Shown here piece by piece: positions 33,555-44,679 of a DNA stretch of 64,000 nt. Below the pieces are notes generated by a model. That model saw only the letters and a list, made by a program, of their open reading frames with translations, was not told the origin of the DNA and did not search any database. The DNA lies in NCBI RefSeq assembly GCF_002865645.1, contig NW_020194555.1, positions 1,240,001 to 1,304,000 of the forward strand, in the 5' to 3' direction. How positions within the stretch are numbered: position 1 is the stretch's first letter; each line of letters starts with the position of its first letter. Origin of the DNA: Hyaloscypha bicolor E. Taxonomy: Eukaryota; Ascomycota; Leotiomycetes; Helotiales; Hyaloscyphaceae. The position numbers and the translations under genes are program-made.

Positions 33555-34464
33555 ATGTCAACAGCAATAGACGCAACCAAACCGTCGTCTTCCTCGAAGG
33601 TCAGGGCCGAAGTCCCGCAGGCGTTCCATGACTCCAACCAGCTTCCACCCGAGCTCCAAGAGCTTTTTTGGGGGGGATGCTATTAATGCGACTCCGACAC
33701 GCGTCAGAATCCAACGGCAAATCTCACCAGATCCTCGGTACTTGGCGGGGACATTGCTTTGACCACTTCCTGGCTCTTCACAGAAGTCTACACACAATAT
33801 ACGTCCCCGTGTCCCATGTTTTTCTGTGTTGCACGCCTGTCGAGACTCCCTCGAGCTAGCAGGTCATCGCTGGAGCCTTGCCTTTGCCCTCACTCTTTCT
33901 TAAGTTTGCATAGCCGGACACCGTCTGATAGCTGTCGTAAGGTGTTCTTCGACTTCACCTGGGACATTCTCGGGCTGGGAAATATGGACTTGCCCAATTT
34001 CATCCGTGGTGCCCATCTACAAGATCGCCATGTGTTGCGAGACGTTGCTTTCGGGATGCAGGAGATCATGGACCGTAAATGGCCCTGCGGCTCGGTGGGG
34101 ATCTGCCTTTCCTGAAGCAAATTGTGGCTTTCGATATGCCAGACACGGACAGTCTGCGAAATTCCGGAAGTACGTTTGTCCAGCTCGTCGGATGCACGCA
34201 TCACTCTCTGTTGTTTCACATTTCCTCCTTCGAACACAACTGGGAGAGATTTTCGTGCTTTGCATGGGCGAAGGAGATGGCGGTGTCCGGACTTGAAGTT
34301 TACGGACTGCCTCATGAAGGCGTGGTACAGCAGGAATTTGTAGGAGCCACCTCGCCTCCACGCGGAACATGTGAGGCTTGGAGGGCAGCTCTGGACCTCT
34401 CAACCTCACCGCTCACTCTCGCAGAACGAAGCTCAAATGAACTCCTGGAGATCTCTGCCAAATG
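33555..34464 (+). pseudogene. 2EXR-domain protein, frameshifted
   Basis: From the ATG at 33555 the frame reads to FHDSNQLPPELQELFW, the opening of the fungal 2EXR domain (L-P-x-E-L-x-x-x-I-W), then shifts at a TTTTTT-GGGGGGG run (33664-33676). In the neighbouring frame the domain continues (DAINATPTRVRIQRQISPDP) to a stop. Further on, VLHACRDSLELAGHRWSLAF is again the expected 2EXR text, followed by VFFDFTWDILGLGNM and, in another frame, GDLPFLKQIVAFDMPD and a C-terminus ending at 34464. At least three frame changes are needed. Functions of 2EXR proteins are unknown and they are often expanded in plant-associated ascomycetes. Sequencing error at the G run is possible for the first break only. 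Confidence 0.65.
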
Positions 34465-35269
34465 AATTGACCTTCCCAATCGTGATCTGCAAAACACATC
34501 AGCTGATATAACTTCCCAGTCGCGATCTCACTCCAGGAATTCTCGTACGTCATTCCCCTCCAATCACCACCCTGCCCACACCTTCACATCCCATCCTCCT
34601 CAACACATCTCCATGGACCCCTCCTCCTTTCCTCCCAGTCTCACACATTTGGCGTCCAATGCACTCCTGCCACCGAGATCTGGTCCGCCACAGTGCCGTG
34701 CCCAGACATCTCCTCCAATGACACGAGAAATTCGCCTCCGCGATCTTGGCTTCACAGAAAGACGCGGATCCTCATTCGCGAGAGTAGGGCGCGCTGGTGG
34801 CTTAACGGCTGCTGGCACGAGCACTGCCCCTCCAGACCAAGCAATGGTTATCTAGTTGGTGACCGAGTGAGGGGAGCTGAGATGTGACGGAATATAAGGT
34901 CAGGTTGGCGTCGTTTACGTTTGCTTCTGCTTCGTTTTTCTCGCCGTGTATCCCGCAAGCTTCAATTTCGTCATTTTGAGGAAAGAGTGAATCACGAGAA
35001 AGGCATCGAGAATTACTGCGTAGAACAAGAAGAGATTCTGTCAGGGCAACGTCGGACGAGGCTGCGGTTTCCAGTGAATCTCAATCAGTTGGCGTCGTAC
35101 GGAAGGTTACGACAGGGCGCTGTCCCAACTACATCAAAACTCCATCCATCCCTCCATCTCCTCTCAGCAGCAGACAGAAAGATCGATACACCAAGAACCA
35201 TCCACTTCCATCCAAAACCAATACCTCATTACCCCCTCAAGACCATACATCGAAAGCCTCAAACTCAAA
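34465..35269. other. Intergenic, 5' leader of the next gene
   Basis: The last about 140 bp are CA-rich as in fungal 5' untranslated regions. Open stretches upstream lack any recognisable protein. Confidence 0.45.
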
Positions 35270-35783
35270 ATGGCAACCAACGGCTCCCAACCCCGCGCCG
35301 AAGGTACTTACCCCTCTCCCCTCCTCACTTCCCCCTTTCCTCATCTATCCATCCAGTCAGCCAACAAGAACTCAGAAGCCAAAGACCAAACCAACCCCTT
35401 CGCCGCTCAGCGGGAGACGGGCCAGCCCGCCATCACCATTGATGCAGGACCCGAACCCGTTGCAGGTGTCGCAAAGGAAAACGTTTCGCCCAGCAAGGAC
35501 GACAGACGCCAGAGCTCTGATGAGTGGGGTACGTCACTCCATCCTCTCCTTGGATGGGAAGAGTATGAAGCTAACAAAGGAGACAGATGCATCCAAGACC
35601 CCACCCTCCCGCTTCCAACAGCGCAAAGGCAGCTTGTACGCTACGCCCGGCTCGAGAGATGGACACGTTGACAAGAACTATGACCGGGATGCTGCGTATC
35701 ATGCGAAGCTCGCGGAGAAGGGCTGGTCGCTTGGTGGGAAGAAGAGGAGAGGTAGTAAAGCTGGGAGTGACGAGGGGAAGTAA
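35270..35783 (+). CDS. Small conserved fungal protein, 132 residues, function unknown
   Basis: Three exons (35270-35303, 35361-35528, 35587-35783) with 57- and 58-bp GT..AG introns give one clean frame starting MATNGSQPRAEANKNSEAK. The C-terminal half (SRFQQRKGSLYATPGSRDGH, then VDKNYDRDAAYHAKLAEKGW) is the most conserved-looking part; the end is Lys/Arg/Gly-rich. There are no membrane segments or cysteines, and it is mostly hydrophilic and probably disordered. The exon structure is strong evidence that the gene is real. I cannot assign a role. Confidence 0.75.
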
Positions 35784-35995
35784 GTGAGCCTAGCGAACGA
35801 GGTTAACGGGGCTTTTCGAGGGGCAGGTGGAGTAGCGAGTGATTTTCAAGGGAGGTTGTGCGATAATTTATTTTTGTTTCCCTTGTTTTCTTTGTTGCTT
35901 GTGTTACGGGACGGATAGGTTTATGGGGGTTAGGTTAGTTTATGGGACGGGATACCAAGGCAAAAGCATACGGAGTGAGGTTCACCATCAGCGAG

Positions 35996-36048
35996 CAAAC
36001 AAACAAACAAACAAACAAACAAACAAACAAAACAAGCAAACAAACAGG
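35996..36048. repeat. (AAAC)n microsatellite
   Basis: About ten AAAC units, with one interruption near 36031-36036, in the spacer where the small protein gene (+) and the SYF1 gene (-) converge. The remaining spacer (35784-36270) shows nothing else. Confidence 0.9.
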
Positions 36049-36270
36049 GATTCTCTTAAGAAGATTTTCAGAAACCAAGAATTGTGATTCCATTAGCTTT
36101 TCTTTCCTCGCTTTCCTGACTCCTGTAACATACAAAGAAACAGCTGTTGCCCTCCTTCCATCAAAGTTCACGACCAGTCCGTACGCCACCCTATGCATTA
36201 TGAGTCCAAATGACTCAGTCCCAATATGTTCAAGGTTCCAAACTCCAGAAGTGTACCACCCAGTCCCCAC

Positions 36271-38865
36271 CTATTCGTCATCCATTCCGTCCACGTCAAT
36301 TGCGTCCGGATTAGCAGCCAGCGGTGCAGGCTCAGGTGCTTTGATATTGCCTCCTTGCGGGCCCGTGCTTGCGGCTACGAAGCCAACGGGAGCCCTAGCC
36401 TCGCGCTCCAATGCAGCCATAGCATCTGCAGTCTCATCATCGTCCTCTCCATCCGGTTGAGCTTGGCTTCTCGCCAAGGCTTGGGAAGCAATGAAGTTGA
36501 CGTCTGTGTTGTACTGTGCTTGCACACTTCTCTTAATGCGTAGCATTTCTTTGAACGTATCTTCATTGCCGTGTTGCACTTCGAAGGCTTCCCATTTCTG
36601 CCAGAACGAGGGACTAGTTCTCGGATCGCAAAACTGCGACGCGTGCCCGTAGATGGCTCTTGCGCGGTCGATTTCGCCTAGGCGCTTCTCCATGTCGGCG
36701 AACTTGAGACACATGTCTCTGGCGTCTTTGTCGGGAAGGGCAGCGATTGCTCGCTCGTAGATGGGTCGTGTTGAAGGGAGGCCGAAGTTTGAGGCTGATT
36801 TGGTGATGTAGAAGTTGAACATGTCGGCGCGGTCTTCGTCTGAGACTGCTCGGGTGGCACGCTCGTAGATTCTCATTGCGTGTCGAGCGAGACCTCGCTC
36901 TTCTTCGAGGTTGCCGTACATCAAGTAGAGGACCTTAGCGAATTTTGGAGGACAGCCTTCAACGGCTTGCTCGAACAGGTCTCGAAGTCGCTCGATGCCG
37001 ATTTTTCGATCGACGGCTTTGGTTAGGTATAAGTTCCAAAGCTCGAAAGCGACTGGGTAGCTGAAGAGGTCCAGTCCTCTCTCGTAAATCTTGAAGGACT
37101 CCTCAAAGTACTTGTTCTCTTCTAAGAGATTGGCGTAGTTGACTACTGTCTGTGGTGTCGCAATTCGAAGTTCGAATATCCTCTCATAGACCTTCTTTGT
37201 CTCTTCAAGGGTGCTGACACTCTCAACAAGGTCAACATAAAAACTCCACAACTTCCAGCTCTTGTGAACTCTTTGTTGCGGTGATAGACTCTCGTCGAAA
37301 TAATCGACAGTTGATCGCTTTGGTGCTTGAACGGCCTTAGCCATGATTTTGACGGCTTCTTCAAAGTTGTCGTTTCTCAACTCAATCTCTGCCCATTCAA
37401 TCCACATATCCGCAAGCTCAGCAACCGACTTGAAGGGGACCTTGACTGCCTTCTCCATAATGACCCTTGCATTTCGGAGGTCGCCGCCTTTCTCGTAGAA
37501 TTTGGCATAATTAGTCCATAATTCGTGAAATCGGCCCACGGCCTTCTTTGGTTGGACGGCGGCAATTGCATCTGTGTATGCTTGGACCACTTCCTGCTTG
37601 TTATCACCCCACAATCCGATGCGAACGTTCCACTCTGATACATTATTGGGGTTTTGCCGAAGCAGAACGTCATTGATCAAGAACGGCCGCCTGTCCATCA
37701 ACTGCTCGAATCTCATCATTCGAATGTCCAGGTCGAAGTCGGCATTTTCATCCACCACTCCTTTTTCTGATCGTGCTGCTGCATCTTCCATCAACGACCC
37801 AGTAATGGCCTCTTCGAATTCAACGTACGAGTCGAAAATGAGTGTGAAATCTCGCACTGTCATCACAGTCGTGATGCCTTCTTCGAAGACGTCTCTGGCT
37901 CGTTCGAAGCTACCTCTGGTGATCCAATACGTCGCAAGACCAGACCATAGCTTCCCCCTTTGGTCGGCAAATCGATCGATACCACTGCGAATGATTCGTT
38001 CGACGTCAATTCCCACCTCATCTCCAGTTTCAACCTCCTTTGCATGTTCCACCAGAAGGTCAACCATTTCACTCCACAATTGGTAATGACCCTTTCCGTT
38101 CTTACTGCGAAACTTTGGATTGTTCAGGATATCCATGTACTTCTTGACGGCTTCCGTGTAATGTCTCATCTCAATCAACAGCTCAATGAAGTCCTCGGCA
38201 TCTTCGGGATGGATCTGCATGTATCGTCGCCATATGGCAATCGCCGTCTGTCCCGATGCCGAATTTGCAAACGGTCTGTATAGCGCCCATATGCGATTGT
38301 GTTGAGTGATTGGGAGAGCCCGAAGCGCCCGATCGAATGTTCGTCTGGTGAGAGTAACAATCGGCTGGAGCAGTAGGAAGGATAAGTACATCTCCCATAT
38401 TCTCGGCATCTTGTTGAGCAGAATGAGAGCTCGTTCGAAAAGGGCGTTGACTTTCGCATACTCGGAAGCAAAAATGGCTGGATTTAGCTTTCCTAAATGA
38501 TTCATTCTGAGAGTCAAGTACTGCTACAAGTTAGCAGATTGTGCGAAGGAGGAGAAAGTATCGCAGCATACCATTTTCCAAAGCTTGTAGGACCGCGGAA
38601 GCTGCAGGCAAGCTCGTTCAAGCACAAAAGCCTGCTCTTGGAGAGTGCCATGTTGAAACTTGAAGTTGATGTAGGCTAACCAAGGCTTCGTAGTTCCAGG
38701 ATCTCGTAGAATATCTTGCTCGTAGATTGTATCTTCCTCGGACTAATGTTTGTCAGCATCTGGCACCTGGAGCAATATTTCCCAGCGTCAGGATTTGCTT
38801 ACAATTAGGTATAAGTCTGCTTTTGCTCGCGATAGCTTCGCCTTCGAGATGCCGGGAGCAGCCAT
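36271..38865 (-). CDS. syf1: Pre-mRNA-splicing factor Syf1 (HAT-repeat protein)
   Basis: Three exons (38803-38865, 38572-38742, 36271-38520; introns of 60 and 51 bp) encode 827 residues. The N-terminus MAAPGISKAKLSRAK is followed by SEEDTIYEQDILRDPGTTKP and WLAYINFKFQ, the opening HAT repeats of Syf1. Half-a-TPR (HAT) repeats with conserved W..Y/F..E..R..YERA patterns run through nearly the whole protein (IWEMYLSFLLLQPIVTLTRR; KVYERIFELRIATPQTVVNY; IYERGLDLFSYPVAFELWNL). The C-terminal about 60 residues are acidic and Ala/Pro-rich, ending in DAIDVDGMDDE. Syf1 is a scaffold of the Prp19/NineTeen complex in the nucleus, contacting Clf1 and other members during spliceosome activation. Length and order match the family. 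Confidence 0.97.
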
Positions 38866-39249
38866 TGTGGGCAGTAGCTCACCAGGCATTCTCTGCCTGA
38901 TTCTCTATCCTGCGAAAAGACCCCAAAAGAATACAACTGACGGACAAGAGGAAGAGTGAACCACGCTGTCGCGTCTCTCAAGTCGCGGAGAGTTTTGGAT
39001 TTTGTGCTGACTTTAGCGTTGCGGCCTGACCAATGCGCAAGGCTGCAAGGCTGCCGCTCCCAAGCTTCCCTGTCGGTCGACGTAGTGGGCAAGCTTCACC
39101 AGCTCTTATCGGGAGCAACCCGGAAGAAGCACACCTTCGCTCACAACTCGAAGTTGTAGCACAAGACGAAGAGTTCTATTGCCTTGCTCAATGACTGTCA
39201 CGATCAATTACTTTTGATGATAGTAACGTGAACAAGAAATCCTCTCAAG
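38866..39249. promoter_or_regulatory. Divergent promoter of syf1 and the V-ATPase D gene
   Basis: 384 bp between two divergently read housekeeping genes; no other feature seen. Confidence 0.5.
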
Positions 39250-40412
39250 ATGTCTGGAACTGGGGTAAGACATTCGAAGCCATGTTGGCTGAAGCAAAAT
39301 GTTGACCTCCAAGTAGAACCGCGAAGCTGTCTTCCCAACCCGGCAGTCATTGGGATTGATGAAGGCAAAGTTGAAGGGTGCTCAGACAGGTCATGATCTG
39401 TTAAAGCGAAAGAGTGAAGCTCTCACAAAGTAGACCCCTCTTCCACTGTTTCCAGCCCCAGCTAACAGTCAACAGACGTTTCCGAGGTATTTAATAACAT
39501 TGAACACGATTATTGACCCGATTCTTACCCCTTGCTAGAAATTACGAGACGAATCGATGAAGCTAAACGTAAGATGGGCCGGGTCATGCAGATTGCAGCA
39601 TTTTCTCTGGCAGAGGTCACCTACGCGGTTGGAGGAGATATCGGATACCAAGTGCAAGAATCAGCAAAGTCAGCACGATTCCGAGTACGAACGAAGCAGG
39701 AAAACGTCTCTGGTGTATTCTTGCCCGCATTCGAGAGCTATATTACGGAGGGAAACAATGACTTTGGCTTGACGGGTCTGGGGAAGGGTGGACAGCAAGT
39801 GCAAAGATGCAGAGAGACGTATGCTAGGGCTGTTGAGACGTTAGTGGAGCTTGCAAGTCTGCAGGTATGGTTGCCATTGGAGGGAAAATTGGGATTCCTG
39901 GCTGATTTGTCAGACTGCATTCGTGATATTGGACGAAGTCATCAAGGTCGTCAACAGGAGAGGTATGATACACTGTTTCCATCCCCTGTGAGCATAATGC
40001 TAACAAAACCAGTGAACGCCATGTCAGTATCCCACAAGCAAAGTCGCCTCATATTAATCCAAATTAGCGAGCATGTCATTATTCCAAGGACGGAGAACAC
40101 CATCAAATGTAAGATTGTAGCTCTCCGTTCAACGGCATGCGCTAATTTGATTAGATATCAACTCGGAATTGGATGAATTGGACAGAGAAGAATTCTTCCG
40201 ATTAAAGAAGGCAAGTCTTGACGTCTGGTCATTGATATCTGGCTGACCAGAAATAGGTTCAGAAGAAGAAACAACGAGATACTGCTGCACAAGATGCAGA
40301 GATGAGATTGAAGAAAGAGGCTAAAGCCAAGGCCGATAGTGACAAGGAGAATGATGAGGCAGGACAACCTGATATTTTGGGTGATCAGGAAGATCAAGAT
40401 GTTATCTTCTAG
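39250..40412 (+). CDS. VMA8: V-type proton ATPase subunit D (Vma8)
   Basis: Nine exons give 258 residues: 39250-39264, 39317-39429, 39476-39486, 39539-39864, 39914-39962, 40013-40022, 40068-40108, 40155-40210 and 40257-40412. The text matches subunit D throughout: REAVFPTRQSLGLMKAKLKG, LLKRKSEALTKRFREITRR, KMGRVMQIAAFSLAEVTYA, VILDEVIKVVNRRVNAIEHV and INSELDELDREEF, ending QEDQDVIF. Subunit D forms the central rotor shaft of the V1 sector on vacuolar and endomembrane V-ATPases, coupling ATP hydrolysis to proton pumping. Exons three and six are only 11 and 10 nt, and the last intron (40211-40256) has a GC donor (AAG|GCAAGT). Each is required to keep the conserved protein intact, so I trust them. 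Confidence 0.97.
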
Positions 40413-40548
40413 ATCCATATCATCCCATGGATAGCCTGTTTCCTAGTAGAATATTTCGGAATGCTGCATGTAGTATTAGCGGACACATATCCGGTCAAAG
40501 CATTCTCAATTGCTACTTTTTGGCTGTATTATACACTTGTACCGTGAC

Positions 40549-41437
40549 CTACTGTCTTTGATACGTGACCTTCATGACTTGAGATCCGTCTCCTAATGCC
40601 ATACCGGCCGTATTCTCCTTCGCGCTGATAGCACCCGTCTCGGTCTCATACTCAATGAAAGCGATTCCCCTTCTTCCAGGCACCAACCGAACTTCCCTAA
40701 AGCCCTCAAATCTGCCAAATATAGCTGTCAAAGCATCGATATCATATTCTTCCGGCAGATTCTGAACAAACAGGATCTTGTTCGGAGGCAGGTATTCGTC
40801 AGGGATAACAGCCGCAGCACCAGCATTTGTAGACTTGAGACCTGCGCCTCTAGACGCCTTCGCAGGACGAGCATTAACATCTGGCACAACACCAGGAGCA
40901 GCGCGCTTGAGTCTCTTCTGCTCTTCCGCCGCCTCAGCCGCCTTCTTCTTGTCTGCAAGAACATGGTTAGCACCTTCCCACTAGGAGTATCATATGGAAG
41001 GAACCCAGCCTACCTTTCTCAGCCAACCGTCTCCGCTTATGACTTTCAAACTCATCCTCATCCCCGGTTCTCTTGACACTCGCATCACTCCTGGTCCTCG
41101 CAAACGCCAGCTGCATCGGCTTGTCAAACAGCTCAAAGCCCTGAACCTCTTCGATCGCCTTCTGCGCGCTCTCAATACTATCAAACACGATGAACGCTTG
41201 ACCCTTCGCCTTCAGGTTCGTCTTTGCGATGATATCGATGATCTCGCCATACTCGGAGAAGAGTTCGGTCAGAGCTTCTTTGAGCTGCGGGATTTTGATG
41301 TGCTCTTCGAGGTTGCGGACGTAGACACTGGGGAACACGGGTTAGTGGGAGCGCAGAAGCAAAGGGCAAGGGTACGTGTCGGAGTGCAATGACACGTACG
41401 TTGCGCTCGGTGGGGGGCCACCGGTGAGGGCAGACAT
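40549..41437 (-). CDS. U1A/U2B''-type small nuclear ribonucleoprotein (two RRMs)
   Basis: Exons 41400-41437, 41014-41327 and 40549-40952 (introns of 72 and 61 bp) encode 251 residues. RRM1 begins at about residue 13 with RNP2 VYVRNLEEHI, and has RNP1 KGQAFIVFDS and the helix ELFDKPMQLAFARTRSD. A basic, Ala-rich linker (KKKAAEAAEEQKRLKRAAPG) separates it from RRM2, with RNP2 ILFVQNLPEEY and RNP1 RGIAFIEYE. This is the architecture of the U1A/U2B''/SNF family, which binds the stem-loop of U1 or U2 snRNA; fungi usually have a single member serving one or both snRNPs. It converges with VMA8 (137-bp spacer). Confidence 0.92.
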
Positions 41438-41704
41438 GGTTGATATCTGTGGATGTTGGTGGTGTTGTGCGGAGGAGGTTTGGGGCGGCAGAAGTTCAGC
41501 CTTGAGCTTGCCGAGAAATTTTGGCGTGCTGGAGGTTCTCGACACGAATTTCACTTCGCGCCGTCAACTTCAAAAAGTCAACAACATTGTCAAGTGATGA
41601 GTGAACTTCTTCAAGATGCAAATCTACTTTTGTGAATTCAGCTTAATCAGTTACAGAATACAAATAGGCTAAGAAAAGCTCTCTCAAGTCGAAAACGCGT
41701 CGCA

Positions 41705-43400
41705 TTAATTGGTGTCCTCGGAAGACCAATCAATGTCCAGTTCCTTATTCTGTCCTTCAAACATGCTTGATCCCATCAACCGTCCCGACACCCTTCTCGT
41801 TGGAGTGTACTGCGCGCCCTGAGGTGTGAGCAGAGCCATATCTTGAGAAGTGATACTCCATGGCGCGATATCTAAGCTTGGTACGATACTCTGTGGCGGT
41901 GTTTGCAAGCACATGTCCTTGAGGAAAGAGTCAATGTGCATATTTGAAATGGAACCTTGCGCTTGGGGGTGCTCTCTGGTAGCTTCCCGCGCTGTGGGCA
42001 CATATTCCGAGGGAGCCTCAACAAAAAGGGGCTCTGAAGTAATAAATGATGAGTGGCCTGTCATGAATGATGATACGAAAGGATCATCCAGGTCTTGGGG
42101 TAGTTCCTGATCAAAGCAGAGTGCAAAGTTGAACCCGCTTCCCATTGCGTTGCCGTACAAATTGAAGTTTTCATTCAAAGCTTGAAGTTGGAAGCCTTCG
42201 GATAGCTGCCCCGCACACTGAGTACTTGACTTATGACCAAAGGAAGTGCTCTCGATTGGGACAAGCATGCTCGGCGGGTCGGCGCCTCCGGACCTAGGAA
42301 ATGTTTCTTCGATTGTGGAACTTGAATGGTTGCTACTCTTTGAAAGAGTAGAAGGGGAGTAACCTGTCGAGAGTGTCTGTCCTGATGTTTTCGACTGAAA
42401 CTTCCTTTGAATGAATGTCCCTTCTGGCAGGCTGGATGTCCTAGTTTGTTGAGGAAATTCTGATGTGTCCAGTGGAGCACATGCAACCCATGGTTCATTC
42501 TCTCCCCTCAAACTTGGTCTCCAACCCCTTATTGCAGGCCTCGGGGAGTTTCTCTTGGGCATACGAGGAGCCGTTTTCTCGATCGGATCGGACTTTGGGC
42601 GTAGAGGTCTATTGCTATCTTTGGGAGCGAGCGTTGTCTTTGCGCGGCCTGTTGAGTTCATGGAAGTCGGAGGTACAAGCTCTTGATCCTTGTAGATATA
42701 TGTGTTCGTGCCAAGATCCGACAAAAATTTGTGGATTTCTTGCGTTTGATTTGTATTGGAGTCGAAGGCAAAAATGTCATTCGCATTGGTCGATGAGCTT
42801 TTGGAAATTTGAGGAGATCCACCCGGCATGGTGAAGCTTCTCGTTTCTGATATTGTGACTGCAGTATCAGGAGACTGGCTTTCAGAGAACTGTTTCTGAG
42901 AAGACTCCCAAGCCTCGACAAAGCGTGTGAATTCTTGAACATGGCTCTGGGCCAACTTCAAATATTCCCTGGCAGCTTGAACGCAACCCTCGACTGCCGT
43001 GATATCGTTCGCCGCAGACTCCTTGCCATTACTTCCATTGTTCATGCACGTCAAGCCATCTTTTTGTGGACTTCTCGACGTATTCGACGGGGTGTCTGTC
43101 GTTGTTTGAGGACTTCCGCCAGGGGATGATTTGTGTTGAGCAGGAGAGCACTGGTACAATTAACTCCTTGACTCATAGGGATTTGACAAAGGGAAAACTC
43201 ACCCTGACTTTCTTCTCTCGACATCTTGCACACGCACCATTCCTTCGAGTTTCGGCAACCTCGAGTCTTCTTTGCGGATCGTAGCGTTTGCGGCTCCGTG
43301 TCGGTGTTGGCCGAGAATTTGGCATGGTGTCCAATTTTCCTTTAGGTTTTCCACTCTTCGGAGTGCAAGGCTCCCCCAAGAAAGGCATGGAAGTGTCCAT
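41705..43400 (-). CDS. Putative transcription regulator with half a Zn2Cys6 cluster
   Basis: Two exons (43203-43400 and 41705-43150, 52-bp intron) encode 547 residues. Around residues 55-68, across the splice site, the text RRNGACARCREKKVRC has the CX2CX6C spacing and basic residues of the first half of a fungal binuclear zinc cluster. The next residues (SPAQHKSSPGGSPQTTTDTP) have no second CX2CX6C half. An amphipathic helix follows (VQAAREYLKLAQSHVQEFTR), and the rest is a long Ser/Thr/Pro/Gln-rich tail typical of activation regions. The intron falls directly before the last of the three cysteines. It may bind DNA in a one-metal form or act as a partner protein. Function unknown; the gene model is solid. 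Confidence 0.75.
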
Positions 43401-44679
43401 TATGAGCTGGGGTAAAGAGTAAAGGCGGTGGCCTTGGTGAAGTTGTGCCCCTGTTACTGTGTTGACAACTGCACGCTCGAAGCGGAAGAAAAAATAATGT
43501 TGCGAGGTGTGAAATATGCACTTATGGATGCACGAGGTGTTGGAGAAGAGAAGAAACGTTGGATGCTGGGGACCGGTTCCTTATATTTCTTCACCGAACT
43601 CTGGGTTGCCTTTTCACGCTCGCGCCACACCTTTGTTTACAATTGCCCTAGAGTTGCCTAGCTTGTCTCGCTGCTTGAATCGTTATGCACGTTGCATGCA
43701 CGTTTTCCATGCAAAAGGGTGAGGAGGGCTGAGTTACCCCGGCCCTTACACCGATTGAGCGAATTGTGCATCAAGCGAGGCTGCATTCCTGTCGGGGCAA
43801 GAAGGTTGCATTGGTCGGGGACCACTCGGCTGACTCTATACACTGGTGCCTCAGGCCCCATTATGCACAACGCACCAACCTCTCCAACAGGCGCTATCTA
43901 GGCAGTGCCCCGCTGCTGCTTTTGTCCTGAATTCGCAGCTGAGGTGGCAAAATCTTACCTCACAGGCCTGCTCAAAGCCTCGTGCTGAGCAGCACACGAA
44001 TGACTAGACCACCCGTTGGGTCACTGTCCACTGTAAAATCTACCAGGGCAAGAGAACCCTTGTCAAACTGGCCGAACCAGGGGGGGAGATTGAGGGGCAG
44101 TCCTCTGATTCGCACATCCTCTCACAAGCCGCTAATTCATCATGAGAATCAACTCACCACTAGCTTCCCATGTCCCCTGCTGTCACTCGCCGTAATATTG
44201 GTCGGGGCTGGAGTGTCGATTGCTAAGTCAGAGAGGAATCTGTGTACTACGTACAGAAACTATGTTAACGCCTTCACTGATCGTTCCGTCTCTGGGACAA
44301 CGGCCGTGACAATCAGCTTCAAAGATATGTATAGTCAGCTTGCATGGGCCGTCGAGGGCTGCTTCCATGCGTATTCGTGGGGGCGATGGAGGTTTCCTGG
44401 TAGGGGTGAGCAATATTGCAGCCTTGTGTTGATTTCGTTCAGGGTATCTATCTTCCGGCCAGCACTCGCAGCGCGTTGTGCATTTCGACGTTAGCAACAA
44501 TATCCTTCTTTGAACTTCATCTTGGATCCATCAAATGGCAAAGAATTTTATCAGCCCTTGACCATCTTAAGCTTGAAGTTAAGATAAGTACGACTTAGGT
44601 GAAGAAACCGAGCAAGTGACCGTTCGGAGTGGGGAAAAAGAAGGTTCCTGTTAAGATATGGGCGTTGGTTATTGTGGAT
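43401..44679. other. 1.3-kb gene-free stretch
   Basis: Contains open stretches on both strands (for example 43982-44494 +) with no family resemblance. It marks the start of the decayed accessory region. Confidence 0.45.

Noticed and set aside
34921..35442. 173-codon + strand frame
   Set aside because: It is the 5' leader and overlapping wrong frame of the small three-exon gene at 35270.
35839..36087. Frame through the AAAC microsatellite
   Set aside because: Period-four repeats give NKQT-type open text in any frame; not coding.
43982..44494. 170-codon + strand frame
   Set aside because: No domain or start context; composition unlike neighbouring genes.
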